From Atherix ibis (Eukaryota > Arthropoda > Insecta > Diptera > Athericidae), in contig OY282610.1 of the NCBI GenBank assembly GCA_958298945.1, positions 51,343,667 through 51,407,666 of the forward strand: a DNA stretch of 64,000 nt, given 5' to 3'. Shown here piece by piece: positions 37,743 to 50,116 of this stretch. How positions within the stretch are numbered: the stretch's first letter is position 1; the number at the start of each line of letters is the position of its first letter. Position numbers and translations under genes: made by a program. The notes beneath the pieces are model-generated. The model did no database searches and had not been told where the DNA came from. It saw only the letters and a program-made list of their open reading frames with translations.

Positions 37743-38996
37743 CCAGAAAGAATTTTCTCATTCCAATGAGAATAATATGAATTGGAGAAGCTTTGCCTGA
37801 AAGTGCACAATCATACCCCAAACAAACATCTCCAAAAAACCACCATTTTCATAGAGAAAAACAAATTTTAAGAGAAAGTGGACTCAGTGTAATAATTGTT
37901 GCCTCCTATTTTTTGAGAAAACTGGGTGCCTGGTGTAAAAATTGGATTTTCGTGAATATTGTCACAAATTTTCGAATTTTTGTGGTTTTTTGCATATCTT
38001 TAGGTGGTCAATTTATTTTGCTTTCAGTAAATAAAAAATTTAATTTTAGGCAATTTTTTTTTAATAGTGCTCACAAAAATTTATTCTGAAAGGATATTCC
38101 TTTTTCGATCAGGATAATATGGATCTAGAAGGCTATGTTAAAGTGTATGTAATGAAACCATGAAACAAATTGCCATTTTTATCCAAAAAAGCAAACTTTA
38201 TTTTTAAAAAAATACAGCGAACTTTAGGTATTTTTTTTTAAAACGCCTGGAAAAAATTTTCCTGTAAGGACTTTTTTAGTCCGATCAGGATAATAAGAAT
38301 AATTATTAGTTTCACATATGTATGCGCATTAACATCATTAAACAAATTTTCGAAAAAATTTCCTATTTCATAGAAAAATAGAAATTTAAAAAAAAATTTA
38401 ATGATCTTTTGGCAAATTTTTCTCAAAACTCCCACCGAAATTTATCGTGACATGTCATTTTCCTTCCAATCATTATATTAAGAGTCATAGAAGGTTTGCC
38501 TGAAAGTGTGCAATGACACCACAAAATAAATTCTAAAAAACCTTAATTTTTATACAAAAAAAACGAATTTTAGGAAAGAAAACTATAAATTTTATGAATT
38601 TTTTCTCAAAATCACCAACAAAAATTTATCCAGAAAGGATATTCTCATTCCAATCGAGAAAATATGCATTGGAGAAGCTTTGCCTAAAAGTACGCAATGA
38701 CATTATAAAAACCGTTCTAAAAACCTTAATTTTTATACAAAAAAAAACGAATTTTAAGAAAGAAAATCATAAATTTTATGAATTTTTTCTCAAAATCACC
38801 AGCAAAAATTTATCCAGAAATGATATTCTCATTCCAATCGAGAAAATATGCATTGGAAAAGCTTTGCCTGAAAGTACGCAATGACACCATAAAAACAATT
38901 CTAAAAACCTTAATTTTTATACAAAAAAAATGAATTTTAAGAAAGAAAACCATAAATTTTATGAATTTTTTCTCAAAACCACCAACAAAAATTTAT
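37743..38996 (+). repeat. HOR unit 22 (2 A monomers, 1,254 bp), copy of unit 19
   Basis: Repeats the unit 19 markers tttcctatttcatag, gacattataaaaacc, gaaaatcataaatt and tcaccagcaaaa at a distance of 4,297 bp or slightly less. The two bp of length difference are in A tracts. Confidence 0.93.
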
Positions 38997-40412
38997 CCAG
39001 AAAGAATTTTCTCATTCCAATGAGAATAATATGAATTGGAGAAGCTTTGCCTGAAAGTGCACATTCATACCCCAAACAAACATCTCCAAAAAACCACCAT
39101 TTTCATAGAGAAAAACAAATTTTAAGAGAAAGTGGACTCAGTGTAATAATTGTTGCCTCCTATTTTTTGAGAAAACTGGGTGCCTGGTGTAAAAATTGGA
39201 TTTTCGTGAATATTGTCACAAATTTTCGAATTTTTGTGGTTTTTTGCATATCTTTAGGTGGTCAATTTATTTTGCTTTCAGTAAATAAAAAATTTAATTT
39301 TAGGCAATTTTTTTTTAATAGTGCTCACAAAAATTTATTCTGAAAGGATATTCCTTTTTCGATCAGGATAATATGGATCTAGAAGGCTATGTTAAAGTGT
39401 ATGTAATGAAACCATGAAACAAATTGCCATTTTTATCCAAAAAAGCAAACTTTATTTTTAAAAAAATACAGCGAACTTTAGGTATTTTTTTTTAAAACGC
39501 CTGGAAAAAATTTTCCTGTAAGGACTTTTTTAGTCCGATCAGGATAATAAGAATAATTATTAGTTTCACATATGTATGCGCATTAACATCATTAAACAAA
39601 TTTTCGAAAAAATTTCCTTTTTCATAGAAAATGATCTTTTGGCAATTTTTTCTCAAAACTCCCACCGAAATTTATCGTGACATGTCATTTTCCTTCCAAT
39701 CATTATATTAAGAGTCATAGAAGGTTTGCCTGAAAGTGTGCAATGACACCACAAAATAAATTCTAAAAAACCTTTATTTTTATACAAAAAAAACGAATTT
39801 TAATAAAGAAAACAATTAATTTTATGAATTTTTTCTCAAAATCACCAACAAAAATTTATCCAGAAAGGATATTCTCATTCCAATCGAGAAAATATGTATT
39901 GGAGAAGCTTTGCCTGAAAGTACGCAATGACACCATAAAAACAATTCTAAAAACCTTAATTTGTATACAAAAAAAAAACGAATTTTAGGAAAGAAAACTA
40001 TAAATTTTATGAATTTTTTCTCAAAATCACCAACAAAAATTTATCCAGAAAGGATATTCTCATTCCAATCGAGAAAATATGCATTGGAGAAGCTTTGCCT
40101 AAAAGTACGCAATGACACCATAAAAACCGTTCTAAAAACCTTAATTTTTATACAAAAAAAAACGAATTTTAATAAAGAAAACAATTAATTTTATGAATTT
40201 TTTCTCAAAATCACTAACAAAAATTTATCCAGAAAGGATATTCTCATTCCAATCGAGAAAATATGCATTGGAGAAGCTTTGCCTAAAAGTACGCAATGAC
40301 ACCATAAAAACCGTTCTAAAAACCTTAATTTTTATACAAAAAAAAACGAATTTTAAGAAAGAAAACCATAAATTTTATGAATTTTTTCTCAAAATCACCA
40401 ACAAAAATTTAT
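38997..40412 (+). repeat. HOR unit 23 (3 A monomers, 1,416 bp), copy of unit 20
   Basis: Repeats the unit 20 markers gtgcacattcatacc, the 24-bp D3 deletion near 39629, aaacctttattttt and tcactaac near 40213. Confidence 0.93.
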
Positions 40413-42034
40413 CCAGAAAGAATTTTCTCATTCCAATGAGAATAATATGAATTGGAGAAGCTTTGCCTGAAAGTGCACAATCATACCCCAAACAAACATC
40501 TCCAAAAAACCACCATTTTCATAGAGAAAAACAAATTTTAAGAGAAAGTGGACTCAGTGTAATAATTGTTGCCTCCTATTTTTTGAGAAAACTGGGTGCC
40601 TGGTGTAAAAATTGGATTTTCGTGAATATTGTCACAAATTTTCGAATTTTTGTGGTTTTTTGCATATCTTTAGGTGGTCAATTTATTTTGCTTTCAGTAA
40701 ATAAAAAATTTAATTTTAGGCAATTTTTTTTTAATAGTGCTCACAAAAATTTATTCTGAAAGGATATTCCTTTTTCGATCAGGATAATATGGATCTAGAA
40801 GGCTATGTTAAAGTGTATGTAATGAAACCATGAAACAAATTGCCATTTTTATCCAAAAAAGCAAACTTTATTTTTTAAAAAATACAGCGAACTTTAGGTA
40901 TTTTTTTTTAAAACGCCTGGAAAAAATTTTCCTGTAAGGACTTTTTTAGTCCGATCAGGATAATAAGAATAATTATTAGTTTCACATATGTATGCGCATT
41001 AACATCATTAAACAAATTTTCGAAAAAATTTCCTTTTTCATAGAAAAATAGAAATTTAAAAAAAAATTTAATGATCTTTTGGCAAATTTTTCTTAAAACT
41101 CCCACCGAAATTTATCGTGACATGTCATTTTCCTTCCAATCATTATATTAAGAGTCATAGAAGGTTTGCCTGAAAGTGTGCAATGACACCACAAAATAAA
41201 TTCTAAAAAACCTTAATTTTTATACAAAAAAAAACGAATTTTAATAAAGAAAACAATTAATTTTATGAATTTTTTCTCAAAATCACCAACAAAAATTTAT
41301 CCAGAAAGGATATTCTCATTCCAATCGAGAAAATATGTATTGGAGAAGCTTTGCCTGAAAGTACGCAATGCCACCATAAAAATAATTCTAAAAACCTTAA
41401 TTTGTATACAAAAAAAAAAGAATTTTAGGAAAGAAAACTATAAATTTTATGAATTTTTTCTCAAAATCACCAACAAAAAGTTATCCAGAAAGGATATTCT
41501 CATTCCAATCGAGAAAATATGCATTGGAGAAGCTTTGCCTAAAAGTACGCAATGACACCATAAAAACCGTTCTAAAAACCTTAATTTTTATACAAAAAAA
41601 AACGAATTTTAATAAAGAAAACAATTAATTTTATGAATTTTTTCTCAAAATCACTAACAAAAATTTATCCAGAAAGGATATTCTCATTCCAATCGAGAAA
41701 ATATGCATTGGAAAATCTTTGCCTAAAAGTACGCAATGACACCATAAAAACCGTTCTAAAAACCTTAATTTTTATACAAAAAAAACAAATTTTAAGAAAG
41801 AAAACCATAAATTTTATGAATTTTTTCTCAAAATCACCAACAAAAATTTATCCAGAAATGATATTCTCATTCCAATCGAGAAAATATGCATTGGAGAAGC
41901 TTTGCCTGAAAGTACGCAATGACACCATAAAAACAATTCTAAAAACCTTAACTTTTATACAAAAAAAATGAATTTTAAGAAAGAAAACCATAAATTTTAT
42001 GAATTTTTTCTCAAAACCACCAACAAAAATTTAT
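40413..42034 (+). repeat. HOR unit 24 (4 A monomers, 1,622 bp), copy of unit 21 up to about 41.67 kb
   Basis: It repeats the unit 21 markers (ttttttaaaaaatac, tttttcttaaaactc, gcaatgccaccataaaaat), then departs. The second A has aaaaagttatcc near 41478. The third (41669) follows tcactaac rather than starting ccaggaagg, and has ggaaaatctttgcc with AAGCTT lost. Confidence 0.92.
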
Positions 42035-43288
42035 CCAGAAAGAATTTTCTCATTCCAATGAGAATAATATGAATTGGAGAAGCTTTGCCTGAAAGTGCAC
42101 AATCATACCCCAAACAAACATCTCCAAAAAACCACCATTTTCATAGAGAAAAACAAATTTTAAGAGAAAGTGGACTCAGTGTAATAATTGTTGCCTCCTA
42201 TTTTTTGAGAAAACTGGGTGCCTGGTGTAAAAATTGGATTTTCGTGAATATTGTCACAAATTTTCGAATTTTTGTGGTTTTTTGCATATCTTTAGGTGGT
42301 CAATTTATTTTGCTTTCAGTAAATAAAAAATTTAATTTTAGGCAATTTTTTTTTAATAGTGCTCACAAAAATTTATTCTGAAAGGATATTCCTTTTTCGA
42401 TCAGGATAATATGGATCTAGAAGGCTATGTTAAAGTGTATGTAATGAAACCATGAAACAAATTGCCATTTTTATCCAAAAAAGCAAACTTTATTTTTAAA
42501 AATATACAGCGAACTTTAGGTATTTTTTTTTAAAACGCCTGGAAAAAATTTTCCTGTAAGGACTTTTTTAGTCCGATCAGGATAATAAGAATAATTATTA
42601 GTTTCACATATGTATGCGCATTAACATCATTAAACAAATTTTCGAAAAAATTTCCTTTTTCATAGAAAAATAGAAATTTAAAAAAAAATTTAATGATCTT
42701 TTGGCAAATTTTTCTCAAAACTCCCACCGAAATTTATCGTGACATGTCATTTTCCTTCCAATCATTATATTAAGAGTCATAGAAGGTTTGCCTGAAAGTG
42801 TGCAATGACACCACAAAATAAATTCTAAAAAACCTTAATTTTTATACAAAAAAAAACGAATTTTAGGAAAGAAAACTATAAATTTTATGAATTTTTTCTC
42901 AAAATCACCAACAAAAATTTATCCAGAAAGGATATTCTCATTCCAATCGAGAAAATATGCATTGGAGAAGCTTTGCCTAAAAGTACGCAATGACACCATA
43001 AAAACCGTTCTAAAAACCTTAATTTTTATACAAAAAAAACGAATTTTAAGAAAGAAAACCATAAATTTTATGAATTTTTTCTCAAAATCACCAACAAAAA
43101 TTTATCCAGAAACGATATTCTCATTCCAATCGAGAAAATATGCATTGGAGAAGCTTTGCCTGAAAGTACGCAATGACACCATAAAAACAATTCTAAAAAC
43201 CTTAATTTTTATACAAAAAAAATGAATTTTAAGAAAGAAAACCATAAATTTTATGAATTTTTTCTCAAAACCACCAACAAAAATTTAT
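42035..43288 (+). repeat. HOR unit 25 (2 A monomers, 1,254 bp)
   Basis: D2 has ttaaaaatatacagc. D4 is followed by an a4-like monomer (atgcattgg, accgttc) and then an a5-like monomer with gaaacgatattc. The D4 3' half carries gaattttaggaaag, so D4 here has a 3' half from an A monomer (a2 type). Confidence 0.92.
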
Positions 43289-44542
43289 CCAGAAAGAATT
43301 TTCTCATTCCAATGAGAATAATATGAATTGGAGAAGCTTTGCCTGAAAGTGCACAATCATACCCCAAACAAACATCTCCAAAAAACCACCATTTTCATAG
43401 AGAAAAACAAATTTTAAGAGAAAGTGGACTCAGTGTAATAATTGTTGCCTCCTATTTTTTGAGAAAACTGGGTGCCTGGTGTAAAAATTGGATTTTCGTG
43501 AATATTGTCACAAATTTTCGAATTTTTGTGGTTTTTTGCATATCTTTAGGTGGTCAATTTATTTTGCTTTCAGTAAATAAAAAATTTAATTTTAGGCAAT
43601 TTTTTTTTTAATAGTGCTCACAAAAATTTATTCTGAAAGGATATTCCTTTTTCGATCAGGATAATATGGATCTAGAAGGCTATGTTAAAGTGTATGTAAT
43701 GAAACCATGAAACAAATTGCCATTTTTATCCAAAAAAGCAAACTTTATTTTTAAAAAAATACAGCGAACTTTAGGTATTTTTTTTTAAAACGCCTGGAAA
43801 AAATTTTCCTGTAAGGACTTTTTTAGTCCGATCAGGATAATAAGAATAATTATTAGTTTCACATATGTATGCGCATTAACATCATTAAACAAATTTTCGA
43901 AAAAATTTCCTTTTTCATAGAAAAATAGAAATTTAAAAAAAAATTTAATGATCTTTTGGCAAATTTTTCTCAAAACTCCCACCGAAATTTATCGTGACAT
44001 GTCATTTTCCTTCCAATCATTATATTAAGAGTCATAGAAGGTTTGCCTGAAAGTGTGCAATGACACCACAAAATAAATTCTAAAAAACCTTAATTTTTAT
44101 ACAAAAAAAACGAATTGTAGGAAAGAAAACTATAAATTTTATGAATTTTTTCTCAAAATCACCAACAAAAATTTATCCAGAAAGGATATTCTCATTCCAA
44201 TCGAGAAAATATGCATTGGAGAAGCTTTGCCTAAAAGTACGCAATGACACCATAAAAACCGTTCTAAAAACCTTAATTTTTATACAAAAAAAACGAATTT
44301 TAAGAAAGAAAACCATAAATTTTATGAATTTTTTCTCAAAATCACCAACAAAAATTTATCCAGAAATGATATTCTCATTCCAATCGAGAAAATATGCATT
44401 GGAGAAGCTTTGCCTGAAAGTACGCAATGACACCATAAAAACAATTCTAAAAACCTTAATTTTTATACAAAAAAAATGAATTTTAAGAAAGAAAACCATA
44501 AATTTTATGAATTTTTTCTCAAAACCACCAACAAAAATTTAT
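43289..44542 (+). repeat. HOR unit 26 (2 A monomers, 1,254 bp)
   Basis: Same structure as unit 25. D1 has one extra T in its T9 run near 43608, which shortens the usual chance frame. The D4 3' half reads gaattgtaggaaag near 44113. Confidence 0.92.
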
Positions 44543-46139
44543 CCAGAAAGAATTTTCTCATTCCAATGAGAATAATATGAATTGGAGAAGCTTTGCCTGA
44601 AAGTGCACAATCATACCCCAAACAAACATCTCCAAAAAACCACCATTTTCATAGAGAAAAACAAATTTTAAGAGAAAGTGGACTCAGTGTAATAATTGTT
44701 GCCTCCTATTTTTTGAGAAAACTGGGTGCCTGGTGTAAAAATTGGATTTTCGTGAATATTGTCACAAATTTTCGAATTTTTGTGGTTTTTTGCATATCTT
44801 TAGGTGGTCAATTTATTTTGCTTTCAGTAAATAAAAAATTTAATTTTAGGCAATTTTTTTTTAATAGTGCTCACAAAAATTTATTCTGAAAGGATATTCC
44901 TTTTTCGATCAGGATAATATGGATCTAGAAGGCTATGTTAAAGTGTATGTAATGAAACCATGAAACAAATTGCCATTTTTATCCAAAAAAGCAAACTTTA
45001 TTTTTAAAAAAATACAGCGAACTTTAGGTATTTTTTTTTAAAACGCCTGGAAAAAATTTTCCTGTAAGGACTTTTTTAGTCCGATCAGGATAATAAGAAT
45101 AATTATTAGTTTCACATATGTATGCGCATTAACATCATTAAACAAATTTTCGAAAAAATTTCCTTTTTCATAGAAAATGATCTTTTGGCAAATTTTTCTC
45201 AAAACTCCCACCGAAATTTATCGTGACATGTTATTTTCCTTCCAATCATTATATTAAGAGTCATAGAAGGTTTGCCTGAAAGTGTGCAATGACACCACAA
45301 AATAAATTCTAAAAAACCTTAATTTTTATACAAAAAAAACGAATTTTAATAAAGAAAACAATTAATTTTATGAATTTTTTCTCAAAATCACCAACAAAAA
45401 TTTATCCAGAAAGGATATTCTCATTCCAATCGAGAAAATATGTATTGGAGAAGCTTTGCCTGAAAGTACGCAATGACACCATAAAAACAATTCTAAAAAC
45501 CTTAATTTGTATACAAAAAAAAAAGAATTTTAAGAAAGAAAACTATAAATTTTATGAATTTTTTCTCAAAATCACCAACAAAAATTTATCCAGAAAGGAT
45601 ATTCTCATTCCAATCGAGAAAATATGTATTGGAGAAGCTTTGCCTGAAAGTACGCAATGACACCATAAAAACAATTCTAAAAACCTTAATTTGTATAAAA
45701 AAAAAAACGAATTTTAGGAAAGAAAACTATAAATTTTATGAATTTTTTCTCAAAATCACCAACAAAAATTTATCCAGAAAGGATATTCTCATTCCAATCG
45801 AGAAAATATGCATTGGAGAAGCTTTGCCTAAAAGTACGCAATGACACCATAAAAACCGTTCTAAAAACCTTAATTTTTATACAAAAAAAACGAATTTTAA
45901 GAAAGAAAACCATAAATTTTATGAATTTTTTCTCAAAATCACCAACAAAAATTTATCCAGAAATGATATTCTCATTCCAATCGAGAAAATATGCATTGGA
46001 GAAGCTTTACCTGAAAGTACGCAATAACACCATAAAAACAATTCTAAAAACCCTAATTTTTATACAAAAAAAATGAATTTTAAGAAAGAAAACCATAAAT
46101 TTTATGAATTTTTTCTCAAAACCACCAACAAAAATTTAT
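44543..46139 (+). repeat. HOR unit 27 (4 A monomers, 1,597 bp) with 24-bp D3 deletion
   Basis: D3 lacks the same 24 bp as units 20, 23 and 36 (near 45174), and D4 has catgttattttcc. The A run (45406-46139) is the start of copy 1 of the 2.36-kb duplication. It carries tgtataaaaaaa near 45692, gaagctttacctg and gcaataacacc. Confidence 0.93.
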
Positions 46140-47761
46140 CCAGAAAGAATTTTCTCATTCCAATGAGAATAATATGAATTGGAGAAGCTTTGCCTGAAAG
46201 TGCACAATCATACCCCAAACAAACATCTCCAAAAAACCACCATTTTCATAGAGAAAAACAAATTTTAAGAGAAAGTGGACTCAGTGTAATAATTGTTGCC
46301 TCCTATTTTTTGAGAAAACTGGGTGCCTGGTGTAAAAATTGGATTTTCGTGAATATTGTCACAAATTTTCGAATTTTTGTGGTTTTTTGCATATCTTTAG
46401 GTGGTCAATTTATTTTGCTTTCAGTAAATAAAAAATGTAATTTTAGGCAATTTTTTTTTAATAGTGCTCACAAAAATTTATTCTGAAAGGATATTCCTTT
46501 TTCGATCAGGATAATATGGATCTAGAAGGCTATGTTAAAGTGTATGTAATGAAACCATGAAACAAATTGCCATTTTTATCCAAAAAAGCAAACTTTATTT
46601 TTAAAAAAATACAGCGAACTTTAGGTATTTTTTTTTAAAACGCCTGGAAAAAATTTTCCTGTAAGGACTTTTTTAGTCCGATTAGGATAATAAGAATAAT
46701 TATTAGTTTCACATATGTATGCGCATTAACATCATTAAACAAATTTTCGAAAAAAATTTCCTTTTTCATAGAAAAATAGAAATTTAAAAAAAAATTTAAT
46801 GATCTTTTGGCAAATTTTTCTCAAAACTCCCACCGAAATTTATCGTGACATGTCATTTTCCTTCCAATCATTATATTAAGAGTCATAGAAGGTTTGCCTG
46901 AAAGTGTGCAATGACACCACAAAATAAATTCTAAAAAACCTTAATTTTTATACAAAAAAAACGAATTTTAATAAAGAAAACAATTAATTTTATGAATTTT
47001 TTCTCAAAATCACCAACAAAAATTTATCCAGAAAGGATATTCTCATTCCAATCGAGAAAATATGTATTGGAGAAGCTTTGCCTGAAAGTACGCAATGACA
47101 CCATAAAAACAATTCTAAAAACCTTAATATGTATACAAAAAAAAATGAATTTTAGGAAAGAAAACTATAAATTTTATGAATTTTTTCTCAAAATCACCAA
47201 CAAAAATTTATACAGAAAGGATATTCTCATTCCAATCGAGAAAATATGCATTGGAGAAGCTTTGCCTGAAAGTACGCAATGACACCATAAAACAATTCTA
47301 AAAACCTTAATTTGTATACAAAAAAAAACCAATTTTAGGAAAGAAAACTATAAATTTTATGAATTTTTTCTCAAAATCACCAACAAAAATTTATCCAGAC
47401 AGGATATTCTCATTCCAATCGAGAAAATATCCATTGGAGAAGCTTTGCCTAAAAGTACGCAATGACAATATAAAAACCGTTCTAAAAACCTTAATTTTTA
47501 TACAAAAAAAACGAATTTTAATAAAGAAAACAATTAATTTTATGAATTTTTTTTTCAAAATCACCAACAAAAATTTATCCAGAAATGATATTCTAATTCC
47601 AATCGAGAAAATATGCACTGGAGAAGCTTTGCCTGAAAGTACGCAATGACACCATAAAAACAATTCTAAAAACCTTAATTTTTATACAAAAAAAATGAAT
47701 TTTAAGAAAGAAAACCATAAATTTTATGAATTTTTTCTCAAAACCACCAACAAAAATTTAT
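45406..47761 (+). repeat. 2.36-kb tandem duplication, copy 1
   Basis: Composed of four A monomers, one D1-D4 block and four A monomers. Its left edge is the first A monomer after D4 of unit 27. Private changes against copy 2 include gacaggatattc near 47399, cctgaaag near 47270, and an extra A in D3 near 46750. Confidence 0.92.
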
Positions 47762-48495
47762 CCAGAAAGGATATTCTCATTCCAATCGAGAAAATATGTA
47801 TTGGAGAAGTTTTGCCTGAAAGTACGCAATGACACCATAAAAACAATTCTAAAAACCTTAATTTGTATACAAAAAAAAAAGAATTTTAAGAAAGAAAACT
47901 ATAAATTTTATGAATTTTTTCTCAAAATCACCAACAAAAATTTATCCAGAAAGGATATTCTCATTCCAATCGAGAAAATATGTATTGGAGAAGCTTTGCC
48001 TGAAAGTACGCAATGACACCATAAAAACAATTCTAAAAACCTTAATTTGTATAAAAAAAAAAACGAATTTTAGGAAAGAAAACTATAAATTTTATGAATT
48101 TTTTCTCAAAATCACCAACAAAAATTTATCCAGAAAGGATATTCTCATTCCAATCGAGAAAATATGCATTGGAGAAGCTTTGCCTAAAAGTACGCAATGA
48201 CACCATAAAAACCGTTCTAAAAACCTTAATTTTTATACAAAAAAAACGAATTTTAAGAAAGAAAACCATAAATTTTATGAATTTTTTCTCAAAATCACCA
48301 ACAAAAATTTATCCAGAAATGATATTCTCATTCCAATCGAGAAAATATGCATTGGAGAAGCTTTACCTGAAAGTACGCAATAACACCATAAAAACAATTC
48401 TAAAAACCCTAATTTTTATACAAAAAAAATGAATTTTAAGAAAGAAAACCATAAATTTTATGAATTTTTTCTCAAAACCACCAACAAAAATTTAT
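46140..48495 (+). repeat. HOR unit 28 (8 A monomers, 2,356 bp), contains duplication junction
   Basis: D1 has aaaaaatgtaattttagg, and D2/D3 has tccgattaggataat. A four-monomer A run ending in an a5-type accaccaac signature (47744) is followed directly by an a1-type monomer at 47762. A second four-monomer run then leads to D1 of unit 29. The eight-monomer run is thus 4+4, created by the 2.36-kb duplication. Confidence 0.94.
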
Positions 48496-50116
48496 CCAGA
48501 AAGAATTTTCTCATTCCAATGAGAATAATATGAATTGGAGAAGCTTTGCCTGAAAGTGCACAATCATACCCCAAACAAACATCTCCAAAAAACCACCATT
48601 TTCATAGAGAAAAACAAATTTTAAGAGAAAGTGGACTCAGTGTAATAATTGTTGCCTCCTATTTTTTGAGAAAACTGGGTGCCTGGTGTAAAAATTGGAT
48701 TTTCGTGAATATTGTCACAAATTTTCGAATTTTTGTGGTTTTTTGCATATCTTTAGGTGGTCAATTTATTTTGCTTTCAGTAAATAAAAAATGTAATTTT
48801 AGGCAATTTTTTTTTAATAGTGCTCACAAAAATTTATTCTGAAAGGATATTCCTTTTTCGATCAGGATAATATGGATCTAGAAGGCTATGTTAAAGTGTA
48901 TGTAATGAAACCATGAAACAAATTGCCATTTTTATCCAAAAAAGCAAACTTTATTTTTAAAAAAATACAGCGAACTTTAGGTATTTTTTTTTAAAACGCC
49001 TGGAAAAAATTTTCCTGTAAGGACTTTTTTAGTCCGATTAGGATAATAAGAATAATTATTAGTTTCACATATGTATGCGCATTAACATCATTAAACAAAT
49101 TTTCGAAAAAATTTCCTTTTTCATAGAAAAATAGAAATTTAAAAAAAAATTTAATGATCTTTTGGCAAATTTTTCTCAAAACTCCCACCGAAATTTATCG
49201 TGACATGTCATTTTCCTTCCAATCATTATATTAAGAGTCATAGAAGGTTTGCCTGAAAGTGTGCAATGACACCACAAAATAAATTCTAAAAAACCTTAAT
49301 TTTTATACAAAAAAAACGAATTTTAATAAAGAAAACAATTAATTTTATGAATTTTTTCTCAAAATCACCAACAAAAATTTATCCAGAAAGGATATTCTCA
49401 TTCCAATCGAGAAAATATGTATTGGAGAAGCTTTGCCTGAAAGTACGCAATGACACCATAAAAACAATTCTAAAAACCTTAATATGTATACAAAAAAAAA
49501 TGAATTTTAGGAAAGAAAACTATAAATTTTATGAATTTTTTCTCAAAATCACCAACAAAAATTTATACAGAAAGGATATTCTCATTCCAATCGAGAAAAT
49601 ATGCATTGGAGAAGCTTTGCCTAAAAGTACGCAATGACACCATAAAACAATTCTAAAAACCTTAATTTGTATACAAAAAAAAACCAATTTTAGGAAAGAA
49701 AACTATAAATTTTATGAATTTTTTCTCAAAATCACCAACAAAAATTTATCCAGAAAGGATATTCTCATTCCAATCGAGAAAATATCCATTGGAGAAGCTT
49801 TGCCTAAAAGTACGCAATGACAATATAAAAACCGTTCTAAAAACCTTAATTTTTATACAAAAAAAACGAATTTTAATAAAGAAAACAATTAATTTTATGA
49901 ATTTTTTTTTCAAAATCACCAACAAAAATTTATCCAGAAATGATATTCTAATTCCAATCGAGAAAATATGCACTGGAGAAGCTTTGCCTGAAAGTACGCA
50001 ATGACACCATAAAAACAATTCTAAAAACCTTAATTTTTATACAAAAAAAATGAATTTTAAGAAAGAAAACCATAAATTTTATGAATTTTTTCTCAAAACC
50101 ACCAACAAAAATTTAT
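47762..50116 (+). repeat. 2.36-kb tandem duplication, copy 2
   Basis: It begins exactly at a monomer start, directly after an a5-type end that would normally lead into D1. It ends exactly at the D1 start of unit 30. Shared markers with copy 1 are tgtataaaaaaa, gaagctttacctg, gcaataacacc, aaaaaatgtaatttt, gattaggataat, ttaatatgtatac and aatatccattgg. Confidence 0.92.
48496..50116 (+). repeat. HOR unit 29 (4 A monomers, 1,621 bp)
   Basis: It repeats the unit 28 D block (aaaaaatgtaattttagg, tccgattaggataat) and the first A run: ttaatatgtatac, tttatacag, aatatccattgg, gacaatataaaaacc, and tgaattttttttttc with a T9 run near 49904. These are specific to the two copies of the 2.36-kb duplication. 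Confidence 0.94.

Larger units (their letters stand above)
37376..41668 (+). repeat. 4.29-kb segmental tandem duplication, copy 2
   Basis: The unit-length pattern 1254, 1416, 1622 repeats copy 1 with differences mainly in A-tract length. Markers in common include ccaggaagg, tttcctatttcatag, gacattataaaaacc, tcaccagcaaaa, gtgcacattcatacc, the 24-bp D3 deletion and gcaatgccacc. The match fades by about 41.5-41.7 kb. Confidence 0.9.

Noticed and set aside
47391..47663. 90-residue minus-strand open frames at 47391-47663 and 49746-50018
   Set aside because: They are the two copies of the 2.36-kb duplication and consist of antisense A-monomer sequence with extended T runs. No gene features are present.
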